DNA from: Faecalicatena contorta
GTDB lineage: Bacteria > Bacillota > Clostridia > Lachnospirales > Lachnospiraceae
DNA length: 64,000 nt
Strand: one strand, 5' to 3'
NCBI RefSeq assembly: GCF_039521745.1
Contig: NZ_BAAACT010000066.1
Below, piece after piece: positions 1 through 7,636 of this stretch. The notes below the pieces were generated by a model. That model saw only the letters and a program-made list of their open reading frames with translations. It did no database searches and was not told the DNA's origin. The position numbers were made by a program, and so were the translations under genes. Numbering within the stretch: position 1 is the stretch's first letter; every line of letters starts with the position of its first letter.

Positions 1-487
1 CCATGTTCATGCCCAGCGCACGGAGGCGTTTCAGCTTTTCCATGTCCACCGGCAGATCTTCCAGCCATATCACCGTGTTCTGAAGCCCCCGTTTATAAAG
101 GCGGTAGAGACAGTTCTCCAGGGTTTCCGTGCGCGGCTTCTCCACATACAGAATCATGGCCCCCTCCTGCTCCGCATAGGTCTGGATCTGTGCGATAAAT
201 TCAGCAAAAAACGGATTCTTCGCTGGAGCTATCAGTACGATCATATCCATACTGCTGGCGGTTCCATAATTGTGGAAACACACCCTCGTCCCGCTTCCAA
301 CTTCTCTGACAATCAGATGATCATGCTCCAACAGATCCAGGGACTTCCTAACCGTTACCCTGCTCACCTCCAAAGTCTCCGCCAGTATGCGTTCGGAGGG
401 TATCCTCTTCCCTTCCTGATAGGTTCCGTTAAATATCAGGTCACATATTCTGTTTTTTACGTTGATGTATAAATTTTCTTCACTCAT
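1..487 (-). CDS. GntR-family regulator with LacI-like ligand domain (partial, 3' end outside window)
   Basis: The frame is open from an ATG at 487 down to the window edge, giving 162 residues of a longer protein. Residues 1-75 form a GntR-type winged helix (PSERILAETLEVSRVTVRKS, recognition helix about 38-50). From about residue 82 it reads like a LacI/periplasmic-binding-type effector domain (MIVLIAPAKNPFFAEFIAQI), as in AraR of Bacillus, a sugar-responsive repressor. It lies last in a minus-strand run after the activase, glycyl radical enzyme and kinase, so a role as their local regulator is inferred. The likely operator is the inverted repeat at 5368-5404. No Shine-Dalgarno is visible before the ATG; see the promoter entry. 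The effector is unknown, probably a sugar or polyol. Confidence 0.8.
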   Translation of the reverse strand, partial: MSEENLYINVKNRICDLIFNGTYQEGKRIPSERILAETLEVSRVTVRKSLDLLEHDHLIVREVGSGTRVCFHNYGTASSMDMIVLIAPAKNPFFAEFIAQIQTYAEQEGAMILYVEKPRTETLENCLYRLYKRGLQNTVIWLEDLPVDMEKLKRLRALGMNM

Positions 488-494
488 GCAAACA

Positions 495-523
495 ATTATA
501 GTCTTTCTGCATTACTGATGCAA
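495..523 (-). promoter_or_regulatory. Promoter of the GntR/LacI-type regulator, apparently giving a leaderless mRNA
   Basis: On the minus strand TTGCAT (523-518), a 17-base spacer and TATAAT (500-495) form a good sigma-A promoter between the kinase stop and the regulator. Only seven bases separate the -10 box from the ATG at 487, so the predicted first base of the RNA is the A of the start codon. No ribosome binding site is present, which fits a leaderless message. Confidence 0.6.
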
Positions 524-535
524 TAGAGGTTACTA

Positions 536-2014
536 TTAAAATAAATCTTTATTTCTGGGATACAGTTCTTTGTAGATCTGATATCTTTCCTCATATACTT
601 TCTGATTTTCCGGATCCGGCGCTGCCACATCACTGCTGAGCCGGACAATCCAGCCGCATGCCTCTTCAAACGATGCATAACCGCCCGTGCCCACCGCAGC
701 CGTGATGGCAGCCCCCATACAAGCCTGTTCCTGAATCAGGCTTGTATAGATTTCTTTTCCAAACATATCCGCCTGGATCTGACGGAAAAGACGACCTCTT
801 GCACCGCCCCCGGATGCAAGGATACGCTGGAATCCAACCCCCATATCCTGAAAGATTTCCAAAGAGTTTTTCAGCCCGAAGATAATCCCTTCCATTGTGC
901 TGCGTATCAGATCCGCCTTAGTATGGCTCAGTGTCAGGCCATGGTAGATGCCTTTTGCTTCCGGATCATTGTAGGGCGTGCGCTCCCCGCTCAGATAGGG
1001 GAGAAAAAGAAGGCCCCTGCTCCCGGCGGGAACCGTCTCGGCCAGGGCTGTCATATCATCGAAGGACTGCATATCCAGAATATTTTTCATCAGCCACTTC
1101 AAAGCCACGCCTCCGCTCAGATTGGCGCCCATGAGCATCCACCGGTCTTCTCGTACATGGCAGAAGGTGTTTGTTCTGTAAAGTTTGTCATACAGCGGTG
1201 TGCTGACAGCACAGGCCAGCTGGCTGGCCGTCCCAATATTAGCCGACAAAGTTCCCGGTGATATGATACCATTTCCCACCGCCTGCATCAGGCTGTCGCC
1301 TCCGCCATATACGAGCTTTGTCCCTGCCTTCAGCCCCGTCAGCCTCTCGCACGCAGCAGTTGACTCCCCAGCCGCCTCATAGGCTTCACGGCACGGTACG
1401 AAAAAGCCTCTCTCCAGTCCCAGCCGGTCTATGAAATTCCAAGCCCACTGCCTGCTTTTTGTGTCAAAAATGGCAGTGCTGGAGGCATCGGACATATCTG
1501 TGCCCAATTCTCCGCACATTCTGTAACGCAGATAGTCCTTGGGCAGCATTACCTTATCAATAGAATTGTAGACTTCCGGCTCATGCTCTTTCACCCACAT
1601 CAGCGAGCTGATTAAAAAACCGGTACTCAGGGAATTCAGCGAGATTTGATGATATTCCTCCCTTGGTATGATGGAATATAGATTCTGAATCTCCTGCTGC
1701 GAGCGCTGATCGGCCCATATAATCGCATTTCTCAGGGGTTTCCCGTCTCTGCCAATCATAACCAGGCCGTGCATTTGCCCGGAAAAGCCCACGCCTTTGA
1801 TACAAGCCCTTGCATCCTGATGTTTCTCCAGCAGTGACCTGACCGTGCGCAGGGCTGCATCGCAGAGCAGGTCTATATCCTGCTCCGCGTACTGCTGTTC
1901 CCGTTTTATAATTTCATATCCCTCCTGTGCGGTCCCCACCGCCCTTCCATTTTCCTCCATAAGAAGAGACTTTACACTGGAGGTTCCCAGATCGATCCCT
2001 ATATAATACTGCAT
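536..2014 (-). CDS. xylB: FGGY-family carbohydrate kinase, xylulokinase-like
   Basis: The 492-residue protein has the usual length of a xylulokinase, which phosphorylates D-xylulose with ATP. Visible landmarks are the N-terminal phosphate loop (GIDLGTSSVKS, about 6-16), the xylulokinase-type SGQMHGLV (78-85), TDMSDASST (172-180), the catalytic aspartate in YGGGD (D240) and the adenosine-site SGGGARGRLF near residue 405. It begins 13 bases after the glycyl radical enzyme with AAGGAGG before the ATG, so the two are co-transcribed. The neighbourhood has no xylose isomerase, so the real substrate may be the product of the radical enzyme or another ketose. The family is certain; the gene symbol is the closest match only. 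Confidence 0.8.
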   Translation of the reverse strand: MQYYIGIDLGTSSVKSLLMEENGRAVGTAQEGYEIIKREQQYAEQDIDLLCDAALRTVRSLLEKHQDARACIKGVGFSGQMHGLVMIGRDGKPLRNAIIWADQRSQQEIQNLYSIIPREEYHQISLNSLSTGFLISSLMWVKEHEPEVYNSIDKVMLPKDYLRYRMCGELGTDMSDASSTAIFDTKSRQWAWNFIDRLGLERGFFVPCREAYEAAGESTAACERLTGLKAGTKLVYGGGDSLMQAVGNGIISPGTLSANIGTASQLACAVSTPLYDKLYRTNTFCHVREDRWMLMGANLSGGVALKWLMKNILDMQSFDDMTALAETVPAGSRGLLFLPYLSGERTPYNDPEAKGIYHGLTLSHTKADLIRSTMEGIIFGLKNSLEIFQDMGVGFQRILASGGGARGRLFRQIQADMFGKEIYTSLIQEQACMGAAITAAVGTGGYASFEEACGWIVRLSSDVAAPDPENQKVYEERYQIYKELYPRNKDLF

Positions 2015-2027
2015 ATGATCCTCCTTT

Positions 2028-4412
2028 TTATAAACTGGTTGACTCTAGATCCAGACGTTTAATAATATCCTCCTGGATATCCGGCGAAAGATCCAGGAAG
2101 TTAACAAATGTACCGTGGATTCTCATAATATATACGCCGCTGGGGGCGTATTTTTTGGGATTTTCCAGCACCTTGCGCAGCATGTCGGGAGTTGTTACAT
2201 TCACATACAAGTAAAATGGGGATACGCCCTCCTTCTGCGGATTATAGAACAATGGAGATATAATCTTATCCCGGAATTCCCTCCCTTTCTGCTCAAACAA
2301 CTGGGTTTTAAAATAATTCGGATTGATCCCCAGATGGGATGCATAGCCGCCGTTCATTTTATCGAAAGGAAGCTTCATATTAGAAAGCATCCTGAATCCA
2401 AGCCCCTGATGCGCTTCCCCATACAGCGGATCCACTCCATATCCCAGCTGTTCTCTGGACTTCCTGCCGTCCGGCGTGGCTCCTACCCAGTATCCATAAA
2501 GCAGATGTGTCGAAGGAGTTGACCAGTCAGGCCGGAATGGATTGCCAAGATAATTCTTTTTGGATGCAATCAGGTCGCTGACACGGTTCGCGATCTCTGC
2601 GGCCTCGTTATCGACCCTTGCGATATTATTACCGAATTTAGGCGCTGTCAGAAGATACTGCTGCATCTCCGGATCCTGCTCAAAATTCGTGCGCAGCGCT
2701 TCAATCAGCCGGTCTGCATCCTGGGGGCATTCCTCCAGCAGGGTGTCAATGGCGGTGAATGCATCCGCCACAACTGACAGACCGTGAATCAGACAGCCGC
2801 TTCCGTTGTACCTTGTTCCCTGGCGCTTCGTGTCTCTGACATCTATCCCGCTCTCCACTCCGCCCATCATAGAAGATAAGAATGGAACCTGGAGCAAGCC
2901 AATCGCCTCTGATGCCGCATTCGCACATTCCACCATCATATCTGTATATTCCTCCAGATTGCTATAAAATATGGAACGAATATTTTCAAGAATCTCACGT
3001 TTATTCCCATATCCCAGCTCCTCGTCGCTTTTACCGAGCTTCCTGCCGGTGATCGTGGAGACACCTCCGTTCAGGGAAAGCTCCAATATCTTGCCGAGAT
3101 TCAGCCAGCTGTTCGTTGTATTGCCATTGTCTTTCCCCATGATCAAAGGCTCCTGGCAGCCGGCTACCGAGTAATCCTGCAGGTCTTCCTCTTCCACACC
3201 GCTCTGGTTTTTCAGGACACAGAATACCGCATCGTCGTTAAACAGCGATGGGGTCAGGCATCCCGGCGTGAAGAAAAATCTGCCCATGCTCTCATACAGT
3301 TCCGGGGGCGTATTCTTATGAAGCTTAACAGAGAGAATAGGCTGCGGCAGATTCATATCGTAGTAGGCATCCAGGAGTGCATAAGAGGATGGATTTGTCA
3401 GATCCTCCCCTTCATTTGATTTACCGCCTATCATCAGATTCTGAGAGATCGCCCAGCTTCTGTCCGCAACATTAAAAAACACAAGCAGATGCTTGAATAA
3501 AGCGGCTGCTGTCTCCCGGTCAGTCCCGTCCATTGCCCGGTAGGGTTCGAAAATCCGGTCCGCATTTCCCACGGAAAATGCAAAGGGGTTCGGTGTCTGC
3601 TCCAGGCACATGGTCTGCCATATTAAAATAAAGGACTGAACCGCCTCGTACAGATTCTCAGCCCCGCGTCCAGGAACCTTTCTCAGAGCCGCTTCCATCA
3701 TCGCAAACCTTGGTTTATCCTCCTCCCCTGCACTTTCCCATTTTTCATGGGCAAGATCAGCATACCGGCCTGCAAGGATGAGAGCCGCATCCAGCGCCGT
3801 ATTCATTGCGGTATAATAAATCTTCTTCTCCTCGTCTGTTACGGATGCCATCTGCTCCCGGATCTGTTCCTTAACGCCATGTATCCCTTTTTTTAACATG
3901 GGCCGTACGTCCGGAATCAGATGTCCTGTTACCTGTTCGATAAAAAATATGGCTTCACTCGTGCTGTCGCCCGCTATATCATAGGCCCGGCGCAGAGCAT
4001 CTGCAAACTTCGTGTGATTGTTATATTCCCTTAGATCCTCAATTCTTTCTCTGGTGATATCACCAATGGGATCGATATCTCCAAATACAGCTACCGGATC
4101 ACAGTAACCGCTGAAAGAGTCCACTGTGAATGCCGGATTGATTAATGCGTAGGAACGCGCAAAGGAATCATCCTGAGTTCCTGCAAACAGGTGATAGTCG
4201 CTGATCCACAGCGGAAGTTCCCTGGCAATCTCCACAAGTGTTTTGGCAATGCGGATGGAATCCGGATCTTCCCTGAATTCACTGTCACATCTTCTCATGA
4301 TTTCTTTTGCCAGAAACCACCCTTCCAGATGGTCTATGCTCCGTTCCTCCTGAAATCTTTTTTTTGCAAGTTCCGTAATTTTTTCTGCCGTCAATGCTTT
4401 TTCTGCCATCAT
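2028..4412 (-). CDS. Glycyl radical enzyme of the dehydratase/lyase type, substrate unknown
   Basis: This 794-residue protein belongs to the pyruvate formate-lyase/diol dehydratase superfamily, cytosolic oxygen-sensitive enzymes that work by a protein glycyl radical. The radical glycine is G767 in MRIHGTFVNF near the C-terminus. The thiyl cysteine is C419 in AGCQEP, with the glutamate (E421) that eliminating members such as choline TMA-lyase and glycerol dehydratase use as base. Pyruvate formate-lyase has two adjacent cysteines there instead. Glutamine at C+1 differs from the frequent GCVE(P). ATG at 4412 was chosen over 4463 because AAAGGAG lies just before it. Activase gene upstream, sugar kinase downstream. 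A polyol or sugar dehydratase is a reasonable inference, not shown. Confidence 0.9.
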   Translation of the reverse strand: MMAEKALTAEKITELAKKRFQEERSIDHLEGWFLAKEIMRRCDSEFREDPDSIRIAKTLVEIARELPLWISDYHLFAGTQDDSFARSYALINPAFTVDSFSGYCDPVAVFGDIDPIGDITRERIEDLREYNNHTKFADALRRAYDIAGDSTSEAIFFIEQVTGHLIPDVRPMLKKGIHGVKEQIREQMASVTDEEKKIYYTAMNTALDAALILAGRYADLAHEKWESAGEEDKPRFAMMEAALRKVPGRGAENLYEAVQSFILIWQTMCLEQTPNPFAFSVGNADRIFEPYRAMDGTDRETAAALFKHLLVFFNVADRSWAISQNLMIGGKSNEGEDLTNPSSYALLDAYYDMNLPQPILSVKLHKNTPPELYESMGRFFFTPGCLTPSLFNDDAVFCVLKNQSGVEEEDLQDYSVAGCQEPLIMGKDNGNTTNSWLNLGKILELSLNGGVSTITGRKLGKSDEELGYGNKREILENIRSIFYSNLEEYTDMMVECANAASEAIGLLQVPFLSSMMGGVESGIDVRDTKRQGTRYNGSGCLIHGLSVVADAFTAIDTLLEECPQDADRLIEALRTNFEQDPEMQQYLLTAPKFGNNIARVDNEAAEIANRVSDLIASKKNYLGNPFRPDWSTPSTHLLYGYWVGATPDGRKSREQLGYGVDPLYGEAHQGLGFRMLSNMKLPFDKMNGGYASHLGINPNYFKTQLFEQKGREFRDKIISPLFYNPQKEGVSPFYLYVNVTTPDMLRKVLENPKKYAPSGVYIMRIHGTFVNFLDLSPDIQEDIIKRLDLESTSL

Positions 4413-4463
4413 AATCTCTGCTCCTTTCTCTCTTTTTAAACACACTTTCATATGCAAATCCAT

Positions 4464-5330
4464 CTATGTACGCATATAATTCAGGCCAAGTTCCACGAGT
4501 TTCTCCCTGAACAGCTGGATTGTCTCCGCTCTTACGTGGGCCGTTTCTGACATCTGGTATTCCCACCCACACTGTTCCCATTTCTTTTTTCCAAACTCAT
4601 GATAGGACAAGATCTCAAACGTCACATTATCTCCCCCGATGGTTTGAAAGAATTCGAGAAAATCTCTGATATCTTCTTCACTGTCGTTCACTTTACCGAT
4701 CAGAGGAACCCGTACGTGCAGGCAGGGATGGACTCTGGCAGCGTGCCTTATATTCTCCAGAGTCTGCTTATTAGAAATGCCGGTTGCTATTCTGTGTTTT
4801 TCCTCATCACACAGCTTACAGTCCATGATCAGCTGGCTGATATAGGGAAGACATTCCTTCAGGCGCGGACTGGCGCCATTCGTTTCCAACGCTGTATGAA
4901 TCTCCGCTGCATGCAGGCGTTCCAGAGTCTCCAGCAGTTCATCAAACTGCAGCGTTGCCTCTCCTCCGGTAAATGTAACCCCGCCTCCATCATAAAACAT
5001 AGGGCTGTTCGCTGTAACTTCTTCTACGACTGCCTCCACCTCCACCTCTTCATAGGAAAGGCGTATTCCCTTCGTCCGATGCTTAGTCACGCATTCTTTT
5101 TCCATGCATCCCCGGCATATCGTCCTGTCCAGCGTCTTATTTCGAACTGCATGATGTGGACAGACCTCATCCAGGAGCCATTCTTCCTCTGTTATTAGTA
5201 CGCCTTCCCATCTCATGCCTTCGGGATTCGAACACCAGGGGCAATTCATATTGCACCCTTGTAAATGATAGACCAGCCTATTTCCGAATCCATCCTGGGA
5301 ATAGTTAAACCCTCTCTGAAATATCCGCAT
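4464..5330 (-). CDS. Glycyl radical enzyme activating enzyme (radical SAM)
   Basis: The 288-residue protein is a radical SAM activase that abstracts hydrogen from the glycine of its partner enzyme. The SAM cluster motif CNMNCPWC supplies C26, C30 and C33. A short ferredoxin-like insert follows with only four cysteines (C57, C72, C75, C80), enough for a single extra 4Fe-4S cluster, whereas many activases of this class carry about eight. The GGE motif reads VTFTGGEAT. It starts the operon: the radical enzyme begins 51 bases after its stop. AAAGGA precedes ATG 5330. Transcription probably comes from the operator-covered promoter at 5380-5408. Confidence 0.9.
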   Translation of the reverse strand: MRIFQRGFNYSQDGFGNRLVYHLQGCNMNCPWCSNPEGMRWEGVLITEEEWLLDEVCPHHAVRNKTLDRTICRGCMEKECVTKHRTKGIRLSYEEVEVEAVVEEVTANSPMFYDGGGVTFTGGEATLQFDELLETLERLHAAEIHTALETNGASPRLKECLPYISQLIMDCKLCDEEKHRIATGISNKQTLENIRHAARVHPCLHVRVPLIGKVNDSEEDIRDFLEFFQTIGGDNVTFEILSYHEFGKKKWEQCGWEYQMSETAHVRAETIQLFREKLVELGLNYMRT

Positions 5331-5367
5331 GACATTGTCCTTTCCTTTCTGTCAGAAATAGTTCCCC

Positions 5368-5408
5368 CTTCTAATTGGTATTGTATAATAATACCAATTA
5401 GAAGTCAA
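5368..5408 (-). promoter_or_regulatory. Operator palindrome overlapping the promoter of the activase-GRE-kinase operon
   Basis: Two perfect 15-base arms (CTTCTAATTGGTATT at 5368-5382 and its complement at 5390-5404) flank a 7-base centre. On the minus strand TTGACT (5408-5403), 17 bases and TACAAT (5385-5380) make a strong promoter, so the palindrome covers the -10 box, the spacer and the edge of the -35 box. The layout is that of a repressor site. The ATTGGTAT/ATACCAAT half-sites suit a GntR-type dimer, most likely the regulator at 1-487. Confidence 0.75.
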
Positions 5409-5445
5409 CATAAAATGCGCCTAAGAAGATTATAAAATCAAAAGT

Positions 5446-5483
5446 GTGATTGAAAATTGCTTACCGCAGGCTGTTTCAATCAC
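5446..5483 (-). terminator. Possible terminator after the aminotransferase
   Basis: Ten-base arms GTGATTGAAA (5446-5455) and TTTCAATCAC (5474-5483) flank an 18-base loop just past the aminotransferase stop. On the minus strand a T-rich but interrupted stretch follows. The large loop makes it a weak candidate. Confidence 0.35.
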
Positions 5484-5496
5484 GCTCTCATACATC

Positions 5497-6667
5497 TTAA
5501 AATAAGTCCGCAGCTTCTACGGCATGCAGGATTTCCTCGATCTCTCCAGTTCCGACAACAAGGGCCATCCTGACGTATCCTTCCCCCTCGCTTCCAAATG
5601 CGCTGCCCGGCGTTACAATCAGCCCTGTTCGTTCCATCAGTTCCATACAGAATGCAAATGAAGACTCATATTTTTCCGGTATCCTGGCCCAGACAAACAT
5701 CGTTCCCGCGCTGTCCGGGACATCCCAGCCGATCCGTCTCAATCCGGCGCACAGCGCCCTGTTCCTCCTCTCATATTCCAAGCGCTGCTCTTCGATAAAA
5801 TCATCCGGCCCGGTCAGTGCGGCGATAGCCGCATACTGCACAGGCAGGAATATCCCATAATCAATCTGTGAACGCAGCGTCTTAAACTTCTCTAGAATCT
5901 CCCGGTTCCCCACCACAAACGAAATTCTGGCGCCTGTGAGATTATAGGACTTTGACAGAGAGTAAAACTCAACGGCAACCTCCCTGGCCCCTTCAAAGGA
6001 AAGGAAGGACCGTCCCTGTTTCCGGGTATAAATAATATCCGAATAGGCATTATCGTGCAGAATAATGATTTGATGTTTTCTGGCAAACACAATCAGCTTT
6101 TCATAAAATTCATCCGGTGCACAGGCACAGACCGGATTGAGCGGGTAGGAAACAACCATGTATTTTGTTCTTTTCAGCACATCCTCCGGAATTTTCTCCA
6201 AATCCGGCAGATACCCGTTCCGCTCTTCTATCTTATAAGTCTCAACAGCTGCCCCCGCCATGATACCGCTCATCTCAAACAGAGGATACCCCGGATTCGG
6301 TACCAGGATTGATTCCCCCGGATTACAAAGAACCAGGCCAATATGGGCCATTCCTTCCTGCGACCCATAGACCGACATCACCTCATCTGGCTCAAGTTTC
6401 ACCCCGAACCTTTTTCTCATACCTGTACTGTACCGCCTCAATCAGCTCCGGCAGATCGGTAAGTGAGTATTTATAATTCTCCGGATCTTTGCAGGCATCC
6501 TGCATCGCCTTCATGATATGCGGGGCCGGTTTAAAATCAGGAGTCCCGACAGACAAATTATATACCCTGCGCCCACGGGCAAGCAGCTCATTCTTTTTCT
6601 GATTCAGCGCGGAAAAGATTCCGGGTTGAATATTATTTACTTTTTCTGAAAAATGAAAACTTTCCAT
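5497..6667 (-). pseudogene. Class I/II PLP aminotransferase, frameshifted at an A5 run
   Basis: Two overlapping frames together give one aminotransferase of about 389 residues. The first 91-residue frame (ATG 6667, with AAAGAGGAGG before it) holds the N-terminus, VGTPDFKPAPHIMKAM and YSLTDLPELIEAV. The second frame carries VMSVYGSQEG, the substrate-domain core and the PLP lysine in SLSKSYNLTGAR. They join if one A is removed from the five-A run at 6415-6411 on the minus strand; the sequence then reads YEKRFGVKLEP, as expected for this family. It resembles LL-diaminopimelate-type and related aminotransferases; the substrate is not clear. It may be a true pseudogene, a slippage site or a sequencing indel. 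It has its own promoter and is probably not part of the radical enzyme operon downstream. Confidence 0.8.
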
Positions 6668-6697
6668 TCTTTGTGCCTCCTCTTTTGCAATACAGGT

Positions 6698-6726
6698 ATT
6701 ATATCATGCATTTTAGGATATGTGAA
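6698..6726 (-). promoter_or_regulatory. Promoter of the aminotransferase gene
   Basis: On the minus strand TTCACA (6726-6721), 17 bases and TATAAT (6703-6698) lie about 30 bases before the ribosome binding site of the aminotransferase. Confidence 0.6.
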
Positions 6727-6731
6727 TGCAC

Positions 6732-6779
6732 TTGCCGCAGCTGGCGCGAATGTCGATGCATTCGCGCCGCCTGCGGCAA
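6732..6779. repeat. Intergenic palindrome, family C copy 1
   Basis: Arms of 21 bases (from TTGCCGCAG to its complement CTGCGGCAA, two mismatches) surround a small centre. The core GCGCGAATG...CATTCGCGC occurs again at 63794-63841, so this is a dispersed palindromic element. It sits just upstream of the aminotransferase promoter. Confidence 0.7.
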
Positions 6780-6819
6780 CGGGATTTGAATTATTTAAAT
6801 TTTATCCAGGTGTTTCCGA

Positions 6820-7047
6820 TCATTTCATAAAACGCTTCTTATCCTCCGGTGTCATTATGTACTGTACAATATCCTGAACATTACATTCCAAAATCGTGCA
6901 CAAATCATTTAGTGTGACCGTGCTGATCGGTGCATTTTTTCTTAATCTGTCTATTGTAGAACCGGATACTTTGTAATCTTTTATTAATGTATAGGTGGAT
7001 TCGTCCGAATTTTGAAGAGTCATCCAGAAAGGACTGTAGTCAATCAT
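6820..7047 (-). CDS. Small Cro/CI-type HTH regulator
   Basis: The 75-residue protein is a single helix-turn-helix domain (YTLIKDYKVSGSTIDRLRKN followed by VTLNDLCTILECNVQDIVQY), the form seen in small Xre-family regulators. ATG 7047 was chosen because AAAAAAGGAGAG lies right before it; the longer open frame would run through the neighbouring promoter. It is divergent from the 76-residue gene at 7141. The region between contains a GACTATAGTC palindrome inside the neighbour's -35 box, so it plausibly represses that gene and perhaps itself. Confidence 0.75.
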   Translation of the reverse strand: MIDYSPFWMTLQNSDESTYTLIKDYKVSGSTIDRLRKNAPISTVTLNDLCTILECNVQDIVQYIMTPEDKKRFMK

Positions 7048-7089
7048 AGCAATCTCTCCTTTTTTATAGGATAGTATGCAGTTCTTTAA

Positions 7090-7118
7090 TTGACTATAGT
7101 CTATAAAGCGACTATAAT
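7090..7118 (+). promoter_or_regulatory. Promoter with overlapping operator between the divergent small genes
   Basis: TTGACT (7090-7095), 17 bases and TATAAT (7113-7118) form a near-consensus plus-strand promoter. The perfect palindrome GACTATAGTC (7092-7101) overlaps the -35 box, and a half copy GACTATA recurs at 7110-7116 over the -10 box. This looks like paired sites for the HTH protein encoded at 6820-7047. Confidence 0.65.
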
Positions 7119-7140
7119 AAGTAAAAAGGAGGGATTCGTT

Positions 7141-7371
7141 TTGTTGCCCAATATGAATTATGAACAAAAAAAGAAATTCTGGAACTTTGTGTATATGGAT
7201 GATATCGAATTTTTTTATGAGTTTATTGCAGATCTGTCTGATGATGAACAGATTAGATTTTTTGAAGAGACACCTGATTTTCTGAGTGATTATTTAAATA
7301 ACAACGAGACCACCGATCTGGAAGAGGATGCAATCTATCAGCGCATTATGAAAAAAATCAGTCAGCTTTAG
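7141..7371 (+). CDS. Small acidic protein of unknown function
   Basis: A 76-residue frame starts at TTG 7141, eight bases after AGGAGG; an ATG ten bases further on is too far from that site. It is rich in acidic and aromatic residues (FWNFVYMDDIEFFYEFIADL, then DLSDDEQIRFFEE) and looks like a compact helical protein without membrane segments. I do not recognise the family. It has a strong promoter of its own and faces an HTH gene, the arrangement of a regulator with its target. A toxin-antitoxin role is possible but not supported by any motif. Confidence 0.6.
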   Translation: MLPNMNYEQKKKFWNFVYMDDIEFFYEFIADLSDDEQIRFFEETPDFLSDYLNNNETTDLEEDAIYQRIMKKISQL

Positions 7372-7436
7372 GAATCAGACAGGTGGACAGATCAGGGGGA
7401 ATATTACACCAAAATGCAGACAGCAAAGTGGGCAAG

Positions 7437-7591
7437 CCCACCTCAGCTCCCCACACCCTCGCTCATGAAAGGCTTGCACACTTTGGCGCCGCTGGGATGC
7501 CGCTTGCGGCCATGTACCTTATCGCGGCGTGTGCGTCCCCAGGAGGGTTTTTATGATATAGGAAATTCCAGAAGAATTTCCTATATCATAA
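7437..7591. repeat. Composite intergenic repeat, family A copy 1
   Basis: Three blocks lie in tandem. Block 1 (7437-7468, CCCACCTCAGCTCCCC...) recurs inverted at 51652-51683. Block 2 (7472-7550, containing CTTTGGCG, GATGCCGC and TTATCGCGGCGT) recurs at 18013-18093. Block 3 is a hairpin with perfect 18-base arms, TTATGATATAGGAAATTC at 7551-7568 and its complement at 7574-7591; relatives lie near 18100, 40660 and 51611. No coding sense is apparent. Confidence 0.8.
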
Positions 7592-7627
7592 AACAGGGTC
7601 CGGCTTTTATAACCGAACCCCTGTTTT
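7590..7627 (-). terminator. Terminator of the small coiled-coil gene
   Basis: An inverted repeat AAAACAGGG-CCGG / CCGA-CCCCTGTTTT, ten bases past the stop of the gene at 7637, is flanked by A and T runs and could act in both directions. Confidence 0.6.
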
Positions 7628-7636
7628 CACCTTTGA

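Noticed and set aside
7372..7636. Plus-strand open frame through 7414-7719
   Set aside because: It runs across the repeat and terminator, has no ribosome binding site and the translation is low-complexity.
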